Shown piece after piece: positions 1-11,944 of a stretch of 64,000 nucleotides of DNA. Source of the DNA: Letharia columbiana. Taxonomy: Eukaryota; Ascomycota; Lecanoromycetes; Lecanorales; Parmeliaceae. Positions within the stretch are counted from its first letter, which is position 1; each line of letters begins with the position of its first letter. Made by a program: the position numbers and the translations under genes. The notes beneath the pieces are model-generated. The model did not search any database. It was not told where the DNA came from and saw only the letters and a list, made by a program, of their open reading frames with translations. The stretch spans positions 62,001 through 126,000 of the forward strand of contig NW_023501065.1 of assembly GCF_014066305.1 (NCBI RefSeq). Reading direction: 5' to 3'.

Positions 1-1059
1 TTAGACTTTCTTTTAGAAATAATTATTTAAATATTAATAATACGAAATATAAGCGTTATCGTTATTATAATCTTTTTATCTCTTTATAATTACTCGTTAC
101 TAGTTTAAAGTATAAATTTATTCTATAATATCGATAAAAGTTTAATATTTAATAACGAAATTCTTTTATAATCGAAACGTCGTAATAGCGGGTTAGTAAG
201 ATTTAATTTACTTACTTAATAAAAAATTTTAAAGTTATAAATAGCTAACTTTAGCGTCTAACGAATTTATCTAAAGTTTAATTTCTTTTACTTTATAAAG
301 CTCTTAAGATTATTATAATTTATTAGAATCTTAATATAAAACGTACTATCTTTTAGATAGTAATATTATTACTTTATAGACGCTATAATAGCGAGTAACT
401 CTTAATTATAAATCTTATAATTTTACTTTATAGAAATTATTTTTCTAAATTAGAATATTATTAATCGTTAATAGTTATTCTTATTCGATTATAAAAATAT
501 AGTTTTTATATCGAAGTTAAAAGCGTTAATTTTAAGATATAGCTTTAAATTTAAATTATAATAGCGTAGAAACGGCGTAGTTATAAAAGTGTTTTAAAGC
601 TACTAAAACGTTAGCTCCGCGTTATCTATTTACTCTAATAATTTAAATTTCTTATTATTTTTATTTTCTTTAAATAAATTAGTAAATAGCGTTATTATAT
701 TAAAATAGCTATAGATAAATTATTAATAGAAATTAATAAAGCTTAAAAAGACTTATATATCTCGATAACTTTTTAATTTTAATTACTTCTTAATAATAGC
801 GATACGTTTTTAATTTATCGCGATATCTTTAATAAATATAATAAACTCTAGAAACTTAACTCGCTTAATATAAAATTAATACTTTTTTAGATTAGCGTAT
901 AGTTAAAACTAGCGTAAACGCTTAAGTACTTACTTAATATATCGCTAATACTTTATTAAATTAGTATTATAAATTAGAATATTATTTAAATATATTATAT
1001 ATATTATATTTATTAGACTTATAAAAACTCTATTAATATATATATAAAAAGTTATTAAT

Positions 1060-1320
1060 ATATTAGCGAGTTTAAAAGATATAATTAAATATTCGAAGTA
1101 ATCGTAGCGATTGCGGAACGCTATTTTCTACTTATCGCCTTCTTTAATTCGAATTTAATAATAAATATCTTTAAAATTTAGTTTTATAAAGACTTTAGCG
1201 TTATATAAGCGATTTAGAGTCTTAATAATTAGAGGTAATAAATATCAATTTTTAATAGTTATCGCGTTTAGACCTCGATAATTAACGTAAAAACGAAGCC
1301 TTTTATTCTTTTTAAAAATA
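1060..1320 (-). pseudogene. Reverse transcriptase domain relic of chromovirus A1
   Basis: The minus-strand translation keeps the order of the Ty3/gypsy reverse transcriptase core. It shows a VNYRGLN-like box (family consensus VDYRGLN), then a TIKN-like stretch and a PLI-like box, then IKEGDK where the family has GDEWKTAF, and then an FEYL-like box. Trp codons have become stops and Ala/Thr codons have drifted, as RIP predicts. The same block is present in A2 at about 16,330-16,600. The domain normally copies retrotransposon RNA into DNA inside virus-like particles. This copy cannot encode a working enzyme. Confidence 0.8.
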
Positions 1321-1770
1321 AAAAAAATTAATATTTCGATTAAAAAAGTTAAATAATAAATTTAGTTTTTCTAAAGAGAATCCTTTAGATAGCGTTATAG
1401 CTTTATTAACTTTATTTAAAATAGATTATATAAAAGATTATATAGCGATTTCTTATCGCTTTTAATCTTAATAATATAATCTCTCTATTTAAGCGTAGAT
1501 AAGATTTCTACTTTTTTATTAGAAAAAATATTATTAAACTCTAATAACTTCTAAGAGAGCTTTAGACTACGCTTATTTTTTAATTCGCTACGCGCTATCG
1601 CGATATATACGATTATAAATATATTTAACTTCTATTTAATAATTCGAGTAAATTTAATTAATTCTTTAATTTATAATTTATTAGCGTTAATCTTAAATCG
1701 CTATTACTTCGTCGTTAAATCTAGTAATACTTATAATTAACTTAGCTTAAATATATTTAATACGATATTA

Positions 1771-3610
1771 TAGAGAGTAATATTAAAAGTTCTACATATA
1801 CGCTAAATCTCTTAATATACTTGATAAATATTCTAAATATTTTAAATATTCTTAATATTACTGCTTTTTACTTAATAGCGACGTTAATACTATATATACG
1901 AGATATATATATATAAAGTATATATATACGAAGTATATACGCGTTATAGCGACGTTATAGCTATATATAAAGAGTATATTTATTAAATTACGATATTAAT
2001 ACTAAACGTACTAGCCTACGAGAAAAGGAGGAGAATCTTAAGATTTTATATTATATATAAAGTTCTTAACATAGCTATAAGAAGCAATTCTCTCTATATT
2101 CTTTATATTAAAATATCTATAGATAAAGCTTAAGCTGTTAATTATAATAATAATACTAGACTTTAGATACTTACTTTAATTAAAGCTAGCATTATAACTT
2201 AAATTATTATTACTATTACTAAGATCTCTCACTTTACTATTAATCGTTTATAGAAATAAGTCTATATTAGAGAATTTGATTCTAGTAAGTCTTAGAAATT
2301 ATTACTATTATACGTAAGTGATATATCGAGATCTAAATAATCTTTAATTATTATTCTCAAGGTTAAGAGTGCTATTATAGCCGCTATACAAAGAGATCGC
2401 TATAATTATAAAAAAACCTTATTTATATTAGCTACTAAATAAGGACTCTCGTTAATAACGATTCTATATATACTCAAATAGAATAATTTCCGACTTTATA
2501 AGACTATTAAAAAACTCTCTCTTACGAAAGTTATAATAAAAGCTCGATATTAATTCGCTTTACGATACTAAGACTAAATTATAGAGAAGTAGAAAAAAGT
2601 AATTTAGAGTAATAAAACTAGTATAATCTTAAATTCTCGATAGAGAAAAGTGCGTGTATAGCGATAACCTAATAAAATCTTTATTAAATCTACTATATAA
2701 CGTCGTTTCGTAGATACTATAGAGTTTATATTCTAGGGTTATTTCTTATATAATAAGAAGGGGTTATACTATATTTAAAAAGCGGAAATTATAGCTAAAA
2801 AAAAAGAATATATCGCGAATCTTACTGAAATTAATAATACTCTAAAAGCTAAGGCTAAAGAAGCTTAGAAACTTAAGATTAATATGCGATAAATAGGTCT
2901 ACGAAATCTTTCTAGTAAGAAATCTAAGTGAAAGTTTACTGCTAAGACTAGAAAAGTTATTATTAAGAGAAAGAAGGGGGAATTAATTGATATCGCTATT
3001 AGAAAAGGTATATATACTTATATTTCTTATACTTCTCCTTCTTACTAGATATAGATTCTTATTTTAAAACTTCTAAAATTCGCTTAGGAGTATAAACGAG
3101 AGCGACTTAATATAATAGTTATAGAAGATAAGACCTCGGTCTATATATTAAAGTATTAGAAAGTAATTTATATATTAATAGATATTATTCGAATAGTTTA
3201 ATACGATAACTCTTCGGATCTTAATATAATCGAGTCTTATTAATTATAGATAAAGCGTTAAACTACTTAAAAAGGTATATTAAGAACTTATAAAGATGTC
3301 GAGAAACGATAATTATATTACTAGAATTATAAGCTTATATAGAAGAGGATTTAAAAGTAGATAGAGCGAATATCGAGATATATTACGAAGATTATTCGTC
3401 TTAAGAGCGATAATAAGTATAGAAAAGATTATAAGAAAGATAATATATAACTCTATAACTCTATAAAGCGAGTAAATAAGTATATATATAGCTATATAAA
3501 GTATCGTTACTAGAAAAATAAAGCTATTTAAGAAAAAGGTTAGATTTATTAAAATGCCAAGTATATTAAGAGATTTAGCGTATGTATAGAACTTTTAATA
3601 TTATTCTTCG
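1771..3610 (+). mobile_element. Tc1/mariner DNA transposon inserted in chromovirus A1
   Basis: The element is 1,840 bp and is flanked by TA at 1,769-1,770 and 3,611-3,612. The uninterrupted copy A2 (about 17,036-17,052) carries a single TA at the same site, so the insertion is proven by comparison. The terminal inverted repeats are about 50 bp: positions 1,778-1,822 match the reverse complement of 3,559-3,603 with few differences. Length, TA duplication and repeat length are all usual for fungal Tc1/mariner elements. The insertion is younger than A1 and is itself RIP-mutated. Confidence 0.92.
2280..3430 (+). pseudogene. Tc1-like DDE transposase relic
   Basis: The plus-strand translation shows the three catalytic neighbourhoods of Tc1-type transposases in order. 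A W-KKVIWS-(D/N)ET block lies at about 2,590-2,618 (first Asp region), followed by a G-R--VWR block near 2,640-2,660. An IVMED-like block follows at about 3,113-3,130 (second Asp). A PDLN-IE block lies at about 3,212-3,234 (third acidic residue), where the family has an N-SPDLN-IEP-W motif. Trp and Gln codons have become TAG/TAA throughout. The enzyme would cut at the inverted repeats and insert at TA. No start codon can be assigned with confidence. Confidence 0.82.
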
Positions 3611-5079
3611 TAAGGCCTTTTTAATTAATAGTATAAAAGAGTATATTATACTTTCTACTCTAATTTTAGCTATTTACTAATTAGTAGTCTAGCTAATACG
3701 CGCTATAGTAATATATACTTTAGTTACTTAGCACTTTTAATTACGATAAAATAGTATTATAAGATTTTAAATTCTATTAAATTACGAACTTTTATAAAAT
3801 TAAATTAATATACGCTTTAGTATCGAGTAGAGTAATAAATTACCTCTATTTACTCTAAAGCTTTATTTACTTCTTTATAAGAATAGAAGAAATTATCTCT
3901 ATTAATTATTATTCTTATCTCGCTTCTAAGGCGATTATAAGGTCGAATCTTTTTTTATTAATATTATATCGATATAGATTATAAACGATTTATCGAGATC
4001 TAAATACTTAGATATTTAATAACTCTATTTATTATAATAAAAATAATTATTCTTCTTATAATTAGAATTAAAGAATTTAATTTTATACTTTATATTATTA
4101 TCTTAAATACGCGCTACGTAAGCGCCGTCGTTTAAAATTAATTTAGACTTCGAAATTCGATCTTTTAGAGATTTATTCTTAGCGAATCCTCTTAAAAAAT
4201 TTAAATAAAAATTGCCGCCGAAGCGTATATGTTTTAAAATCTTTTTCTATATAATAGTCTAGATAAGAATTTCTTTTTATTATTTCGATATACTATTAAT
4301 ATTTAAGATCTTATTCTTAAGCTCTAGTTTAAGTTTAGTTAAGAAGAAATTAGTTTAATATTTCTTAGAAAATAGAATTATATAAGTCTTTAGCTTCTCT
4401 AGATAAATCTTAAAAATAGATATCTTCTAATTAAAGCGTTATTTAATCTTCTCTCACTTTTTATATATAAGAAAACGGTTTACTAGATTCGCTACTAAAT
4501 TAAGTAAAAACTATTTAAAGAATTTAAAAGTTATACTTTTTAGGCTATAGACTTAATAATATTTATATTATTAAATATTAAAGTCGCCTTCTAAGAATTA
4601 TATATAATAAATAATTCTTAATTAATTAATAATAAAATATTTAGAACTTATAAGAAACTTAATTTTGACTTCGCGGAATTAGCGTAGATACTCTCTCTTA
4701 TTAATACTTTTATAAAAATATATTCTTTTAAAGCGAAGTATTTTTATCTTAATTAATATATTCGCTAGAGATATAATAGTAATTAATATAAATGAGTCTT
4801 CGCTAGTTATAAACGATAAGCTAGCATTATAAAGCTCGCGATTATAAATCTTTAATATAATTAATTTATATTCTTATTTTAGATAACGATTTTCGGCCTT
4901 AGCGATTATAAGACGTTATTCTATAGTAAGATCTTTTATTAATAAGAAATTCTCGAATTTATTATTAACGCTATAGCGACTCTTAATATTATCTTTATTT
5001 TTTATTATATAATTTAGAGATAAACTCGATATTATAATAATAATAAACTTTTTTCTTTAAAAGATAGAGAGATTAGAAT

Positions 5080-5354
5080 TATAAGAGCGTAGTTTATTAA
5101 TAATTAGCTAGCGGGTATAGACTATAAAAGATATAGTATTATTATAAGATTTAATAGTATATTTAATAATTAGATTAATCTTTAAGAAATATTAAAACTT
5201 TAGAGTATATAAAGTAGATCTATATTCGTTAAGCTCTTAGATATACGAGATATATTATTAAAATTAAATCTTAAAAGGGACTTTAACGTAGTATATATGA
5301 TATCGACGTCTTAAAGTAAGTAGCGTTAAGGCTTATAACGTATTAGGCCTAATA
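5080..5354 (-). repeat. 5' LTR of chromovirus A1
   Basis: This 275-bp repeat matches 18,518-18,792 and 11,671-11,944. On the plus strand it starts TATAAGAGCG (TGTGAGGGCG in the least mutated copy) and ends GGCCTAATA (inferred GGCCTAACA), giving the TG...CA termini of an LTR. Chromovirus B sequence begins directly to its right. Confidence 0.88.
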
Positions 5355-5357
5355 AGC

Positions 5358-8300
5358 TCCCACGTATTCTTTAAGTCGAGATACTCTTTCTAATAAACTT
5401 AATAATATAGACCTTCTATCTTATCGTTCTTACTCGATTTAAAAACTACGCTATTTACGATACTAGTAACGATATATTTAAATATATTATCTTTATTAAA
5501 TTCTATATCTTCTAGTTACGAGCTTATCTCTTCTTTTTTTAAAAAGTTCTTTTCTAGTAAAGATATATAAAAGACGTTATAAATACGCTAGTATTTTAAT
5601 AATTATAAGCGATATAATTATAAGCTAATTACGTTAGTAATAAAAAAGAAATTAAAGTTTTTATACTCTAATTTACGATTACGCTTAGTTTTAATATATT
5701 TAATATTTAATTATATCGAGTTATCGACCTTATAATCGCGAGACTTATAATACTTATTAGCGTATTCGACTTACGATTACTAAGCTATTAGAATTATATT
5801 CTTATAAATATCTATTAAAGTAAAGAGATACTTAGCGTTCTCGACTATAGCTTTAAAACGAGATCTAAAATCAATCTCTTCGTTTTATAATATTCTTAAA
5901 CTATAGTTAATATTAATCTCGAAGAATAATATATTAGTAGTAGAGTTCTTCGCGTTATTATATACGAATTTAGCTATTAATAGTTATTATACTTAATCGT
6001 TCTACTCTTAATAGATAAAGACTTATAAGTATTATTTTATAATACTATTCTATCTCTTAGTCTAACTATCGATTTAAAGGTAATATATAATTAATAAACG
6101 CCGTTTTATCTTTAGAAAATACGCTATATTAGATTAGAACTAAGAGATAAATAGCGAGTTATAATTTATTATTATTAAGTTAGATAATCTATAATATTAT
6201 ATTATAATTTTAATTAGTATTTATACGAACTACTTAATATTAAGCGTCTTATCTATAGAAATATAATATATTATCTTTATAAGACGATTTATAATTATAA
6301 GAATTATATTATAAGAGTAATCGCGTTAATTTTTAAAAGGCGATAGTTTAATAATAAAGTTAAGAGAGATATCTTTTTACTTATAAATCGAAGTTAATAA
6401 AAGAGTTAACTTATTATATAGCTTATATTTAGACGATTTAGTTATAGCGTATATAGAGTATAATATAATATATTCTTTTATATTAGTAGTAAGTTTTAGC
6501 TAGAAGTACTTACGTTAAATTAATACTTAAGTTTTCTTAGTATTAAAATAGCTCGTTAGTAAACTATCGTAATATCTCTTAAGAATTATATCTTATAGAG
6601 ACTTGAAAATATAGATCTTTCTATCGTAATATAGTCTCTTATTAGAGTAGTTATAAAGTTAATCGCTTAGATCGCTTAAAGAGTTATTTATACTAGATTT
6701 TAGCTATATAAATACTTCTCTTATATAATTATCCTTATAAGTTAGCTTTATAAGCTTATTATTAAAGAATTAATTATTAATAAAGTTTTTTATAGAATTC
6801 TTAGCTATAATAATAGTATAAATATATACTTATTATTAATATATATTAGAGACTTCGTAAGTTTCTATAATAAGTATTCGAAAATAGTTAAATATAAATC
6901 TTATTCTTTCTACTACGCGAAACTCTTATAAGATTTTTTTAAGTTCACTTAATAACTAATAGTTCTCTTATTAAATAATATTATCGTCTTATTTATATTT
7001 CGAGATTCTACTTAGAGAATCTACGAGATTATCTATTCTCTTTTAATATTCGATTATAAAGTTATAGCGACTAAGCTCTTAGATCTATTATATTTATCTA
7101 CTATTTAAACGCGTTATATTTATAAACTTCTTAAGATTATAATAATCTATTAAGACTTTAATCTTATAACGACTACTCTCGTAGTAATAGCGCTAATATT
7201 TAAACGACTTTATAATAGCTAGTAACTCTTTATTATAAGTATTATATCGTATTTTAATCGAGATTTACTTACGAAAGTAATAAATAATTAAATACTACTT
7301 CTTACTATATAACTATATTAGAATACTCTCTAGAGTATAATCTAATACGTCTATCTCTACTCGTATTAGTAGCTTAAGATTAAAATATCGTAAAATCGAT
7401 ATAATCGTAAAGACTATCTTTAGTTTATTGAATATTTTTTATATATCTTTAATAAATATAAAGGGAGTATATTTATCCTCTTAGAACTTAAGCGACTTCG
7501 AATTAAATATTATCGAGATATTCTCTTACGTATTAATAACTTGTAAGTCTTCTATAAATAATAATAATTTTATTAACTTCGTAAGAGATATAACGATCTT
7601 ACTAAAGTCTTAAATAAATCTATAATAGAAGTTTATAAATCTAATAAATATTTAAATATCTTATAATAATTTTAGTTTCGACTAGTTCTTAATTAATAGT
7701 ATTTAATTTTTCTTTATACTTATTCTAGTAGAAGCAATTATATAACTAAGAAAGTATATCTCATTTATATTAAAATAATATTTCTAAAGATTAATAAATA
7801 GTCTATACTATCTTAATTAATTTAATACTTACTTTATAGTCTCGACGTATTTTATATCTATATCTTACGTGTAAATAAGAATATTATTAAGATAAATAAT
7901 ATAAAAGATATCTAGCTTCTTAGTTAACGCTCGATTAATATACGCTTAAAACGTTATAGAGATATTTATAAGTTTAAATAATAAGACTTAATACTCGTAA
8001 TAATTATAATATATTCTAAATATAGTCTTCTACTTATTATCTCTCTTAATACGAAGACGGTAATATATAGCGGTGAGATTTAATTAAGTATATCTCTTAA
8101 TTATAGCTAGACGATTAATAGATTTCTCGATTAGAGAAAAAGAGTAATAATTCTTAATTATAATTATATTTAGTCTTCGATAATTTATATAGAGACGTAA
8201 GTTCTCGCTAAGTTTTTATATAAAGAGAATTAATAATCTCGTCGATAACGTAGATAATTATATAAAGTTAATTCTTAAGTTATACTTAATATAATCTTAT

Positions 8301-8700
8301 AAAATTTCGAGCTTTATTTTATTTAGATTATAGATTAGCTCGTAAAGCGATTATTTTTTATTTATAAGATCGATAATATAATTTATAAGCCCGTACTTCG
8401 GTAACTTAGTAGTATTACTATTTAAAAAGATATCGAAGTATTTATAATACTCTAAGAAGAGCTTTATAATCTTAGTAGTAGTAAGATTAGTCTAAGCGAT
8501 ATTTTATTTATAATCTCTATAGATAGAAGACTTATTAGTAAATATTACTTAACGCGTATATATAATAAAATAGTATACTTCTTTATTAATAGCTAGCTTA
8601 ATAAACTTCTTTAGATTAATAATATCGACTCGACACGTAATTATAAGAGCCACTATCGCGGTATATATTCTTTATTAAAACGATCTCTTAACTTAATCGA
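5358..8700 (-). pseudogene. pol relic of chromovirus B (RT, integrase, chromodomain)
   Basis: Reverse transcriptase: the minus-strand translation has a LRLYINYRRLN-like box (consensus LRLCVDYRGLN) near 8,180, a KWKT-like box near 8,025, and a YLNNILIYT box at 7,861-7,905 where the family has YLDDILIYS. Integrase: VNRLIK (VDRLTK), an F-S-F box and a YYL-ID box (YHPQTDGQ) lie in order at about 6,520-5,950. Chromodomain: a YY-VYWKEYLDLKNTWE block (consensus YLVKWKGY--ENTWEP) lies at about 5,420-5,360. In chromoviruses this domain targets integration to heterochromatin, which fits the nested setting. All frames carry many TAA/TAG stops. Confidence 0.82.
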
Positions 8701-9299
8701 TATTAAGATTCATTATAATTAGCTACGACATTTTAAGAATTATTTAAGTATCGATATTTATAGCGAGAAAGATATTCTAAAAGTAGCGAACTCGATCTTA
8801 TTTATTCTTCTACTAGAATTCGATATAATATATTTTATAGATCTTAATTATCTTATCGTAAATTGTATTAAGTTTAATATTAATATTAAGTACTAGTAAG
8901 CTTATCTTCTAAGCGATTATATAGTTAATAATATTTACTTTAATATTACTATTAGTTAGTATATTAAAGTTTTTAATCTTATTCTTAATATTTAATATTA
9001 GAGTATTCTTAATATAGAGATTATTTATCTTCGATAATTTTTTAATTCGCTAATTTATAGCGTAAATCTTTATCGCTTATATCTTAATATCGATAGAAGA
9101 TTCTATCTTAACTATAGATAAGAGGACTAAGTTATTATATAAGTCGATACTTAAGTCGCGAGCTCGACTATCTAACGAAATATTTATCGATTTAAGATTA
9201 TCTATAATTACCCCTTATAAAAATATAGCGATCGAAGTTATTATTATATCTATTTATTTTTTATTAACTTTAATATCTTAGAGAAGTTAAAGAATATCT

Positions 9300-10440
9300 A
9301 TTCTTTAATAATATAATCTCGAATAAGATATTTATATATATTATACTTATAGTATACGTTATTCTTATAATAACGCTCTCGCATATTATTCTTTAACTTA
9401 TCTTTATATATTACAAATTCTCTAATTTCTTCTTTCTTTTTCCCTTATTCGATAATAGCTTTATTACGATCTTTAGATTTCTAATTAATAGCCCTCTTAT
9501 ATTCGAATTTAATATCTTTCTTTTTATCTTAAGACTTCGTTAATCTCTCGAATTAAAGTTTATTTTTATTAATATTCTTTAATTATTAAAGCTTTATTAA
9601 TTGCTTATACTTATATAATTATATTAATAACTCTTATATAGTCTTTAATCTTATTATAAGCTTATTTAGCTTAATACGATACTCTAATAACACTTATACG
9701 CGAAAGTAATTAAAGAATTATTAATCGATTATAAATCTTAGCTAATCTAAAGCTCGTAGGCGAATATATAGCTTATAAGTATAATTATAGAAGATATTAA
9801 TTATATCTAATCTATGTTATCTAGCAATAGCGAGCTTCTAATTACCCTCACTTTATGCTTTATCTTTATTTTCTTCGAGAAACTCGTAAAGTAACTCTAT
9901 AAAGTGTATTTACGATCGAGGTTTTTCTAAATACTAAAGCTTCTATAATTTAAAGTTAATCTTAACTCGTTTTTTAAGATAATCTTTAATATAGATAATC
10001 TTCTTTATAGTTTATTTTCTACGTTTAGCTATTTATTATTTTATATCAATTTCGATAAGCTTATTTTACTTAAATTCTTTAGAGATAAATTGTTATTAAC
10101 ACTCGTCGATAAAGCTATTTAATTTCTCGATATCGATTCTCTTATAGAGTTCTAGATCTTTTAATTTTAAATTTAATTTCTCTTTCTTTAAGAAGTCTTA
10201 AGTCTTATAACTTAATAATATATTACGTCGATAAGCTAGAGTTATCTAATATTCTTAAAAAGCCACTAACTCGACTATATTAATAAGAATATCTATAAAC
10301 TCGTTATCTCGAGAAGTAGAGTATTATATATTATTATTACTCGAATTAAAAGATTCTATATAAAAACTTTCTTCTTCTATATTATCGTTAGAAACTTTAA
10401 TATCATATTATTCTCGTCTAATCTATTCTAAGATGAATAT
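9300..10440 (-). pseudogene. gag relic of chromovirus B with CCHC zinc knuckle
   Basis: On the minus strand a Lys/Glu-rich reading frame ends in a zinc-knuckle relic at about 9,357-9,314. The spacing fits C-X2-C-X4-H-X4-C with Cys and His codons changed to Tyr codons (TGC to TAC type changes), which is what RIP on the opposite strand gives. Gag forms the particle shell and the knuckle binds RNA. The start near 10,440 is a guess from where the frame becomes unreadable. Confidence 0.6.
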
Positions 10441-10449
10441 AATACTTTA

Positions 10450-10880
10450 TAGATAATAGCGAGGGTTATAATAGTAGTATTACTAAAAGTCGAATATATC
10501 TTTCTTACTAATATAGATAGTTAAGAGTTAAGAAATTTAGAATTATAATGAAATTTAGATATATATAACTTAGTAATAATATTTTAATTATTATTATATA
10601 AGATAGACTAAATTCTAGAGAACTTAGTAAGAATATCTCGTAGATAATACGTTAGTAAGAGAGATTAGATCTCTATTATTAACATCTTTATTATACGCCT
10701 AGTACTATCGTATAGTTATATTAGAGAGATAGTTCTCTCGAATCTAATATAGCTCTAAACTATATTCGATCTAGACTCTTTAGACTCTTACGGCCCTTAT
10801 AAAGAATATATACGATATTAAGAGTATACGCGTAATGTATAAGAAATTTCGACGGGGCTGTAAAGAGAAGGGTATATAAT
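10450..10880 (-). other. Presumed 5' LTR and leader of chromovirus B
   Basis: This stretch lies between the gag relic of B and the pogo relic, so it must hold the 5' LTR and primer-binding region of B if B is complete at this end. I see TATA-like and pyrimidine-rich segments but no partner LTR in the window to align, so no borders can be drawn. CA/TG dinucleotides survive from about 10,830 onward. Confidence 0.4.
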
Positions 10881-11670
10881 ATTAGGATATTTGAAATATG
10901 GTTATTATATAAACGAGACTAGCTTTCGAATTAACTATAAAATCGTTTATTATATTATTACTTTAGATAAAAGTAAGTCTCTACGATTTATAGATTTAGA
11001 TAATCGTAATTATATTACGTTCGTGAAATATATTAGCGTCGAAGACTAGAGTATACCTCTATTCGTAATTTTAAAAGATATTTATATTCTATATAAATGA
11101 GATAAAAACGACTTACCTCCGAATACTATATTAATCGTTTTACTTATTAAATATTTAAATAATCGACTAATATACGACTAGCTACTACATTTTAATATAT
11201 TTTCTTATCGTTATTAAGTAAGAGAATAAAGGATCTTAATTCTAAACGACTTCGAATTTTATTATATCTACGAATTTTATACATTTATCTAGTAATTAAA
11301 GATCGACTTATTTATACTTCTCTTATATTTTATATATATTATATAGCTATTAGATATAAGATACTTTTAACTATTTAAATATTATTATACGAAGGCTATA
11401 GATTCGACTATACGTCTTAAGAGTAGCGACTTTAATAGACTTAACTTTCTCGTAATATTCAATTAAATAAAAACTTAAACCTTTACGCCTAGTACTATAT
11501 ATTCGATCTTTCGAAAGACTAATTTTATATTCTATAACTCTAAAGTAGTACTCGAAAAAATTAGAAATCTAACACCTCGCGCTATAACTCTAGATGAATC
11601 TATATCTCTCGTTCTTGCTAGAACTCTCTATAAAGCTAAAGATATTATTAAATATGATTAATAATTTAAA
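10880..11670 (+). pseudogene. pogo/Fot1-type DDE transposase relic, first visible part
   Basis: The plus-strand frame reads through the catalytic half of a Fot1/pogo transposase. KYG and (D/N)ETSFRI lie at about 10,885-10,935 (first Asp). A W-IPPFVI-like block lies near 11,055 and a NRL--DWL-HF block near 11,160-11,195. An LIL-D-FEF--YEF block at 11,231-11,285 contains the second Asp. A WLLD---F-LFK block at 11,341-11,378 contains the third Asp (family QPLDV-F-PLK). The frame then continues to the A2 insertion. The N-terminal HTH/CENP-B half is missing here, presumably displaced to the left by chromovirus B. CA/TG dinucleotides survive better here than in the neighbours. Confidence 0.8.
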
Positions 11671-11944
11671 TGTGAGGGCGTAGTTCACTGACGGTTAGCT
11701 AGCGAGCATAGGCTATAAAAGACGTAGTATCGTTATGGGATTTAATAGTATATTTAATAGTAGAATTAATCTCTAAGAAATATTAAAACTTCGAGATATA
11801 CGAAGTAAATCTATGTTCGCCAAGTCTCTAGGTATATAGATATATTATTAAAATTAAATTCTAAAAGAAATTCTAACGTAGAATATATAATATTAACGTC
11901 TTAATATAAATAGCGTTAAGATTTATAACGTATTAAATTTAATA
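11671..11944 (-). repeat. 3' LTR of chromovirus A2
   Basis: On the plus strand it starts TGTGAGGGCG and ends AAATTTAATA. The left 60-180 bp keep CA and TG dinucleotides that the other two LTR copies have lost, so this end shows the pre-RIP LTR sequence. Flanked on the left by TTAAA (11,666-11,670). To the right, TCTCTTCTTCT at 11,949-11,959 is the complement of a polypurine tract, as expected before a 3' LTR on the minus strand. Confidence 0.9.

Larger units (their letters stand above)
1..5354 (-). mobile_element. Ty3/gypsy chromovirus A1, 5' part, interrupted
   Basis: This is the 5' part of an LTR retrotransposon read on the minus strand. Its LTR is at 5,080-5,354 and its body runs leftwards off the window. 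Positions 1-1,770 align with about 15,274-17,045, and 3,611-5,354 with about 17,046-18,792, of the complete copy A2, with many transition differences. The break between the two parts is a Tc1/mariner element at 1,771-3,610. The right end abuts the chromodomain-coding end of chromovirus B, so A1 was probably inserted into B (inference). The partner target duplication would lie outside the window. Confidence 0.85.
5355..10860 (-). mobile_element. Ty3/gypsy chromovirus B, 3' end cut off by A1
   Basis: This is a second, different chromovirus on the minus strand. Reading right to left it shows a gag region (about 10,440-9,300) ending in a CCHC zinc knuckle, a reverse transcriptase (about 8,260-7,860), an integrase core (about 6,520-5,950) and a C-terminal chromodomain (about 5,535-5,358). 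The chromodomain frame runs to within a few bases of the A1 LTR. The remaining 3' end and 3' LTR are therefore beyond A1, to the left of the window. The 5' LTR must lie within about 10,450-10,880, but I could not fix its borders. Its right side abuts a pogo transposase relic, so B probably inserted into that element. Confidence 0.82.

Noticed and set aside
11671..11690. First read as a primer-binding site next to an LTR starting near 11,690, implying tandem elements sharing LTRs
   Set aside because: The same 18-20 bp occur at the inner edge of all three copies, so they belong to the LTR. With the LTR starting at 11,671 the TTAAA duplication matches perfectly.
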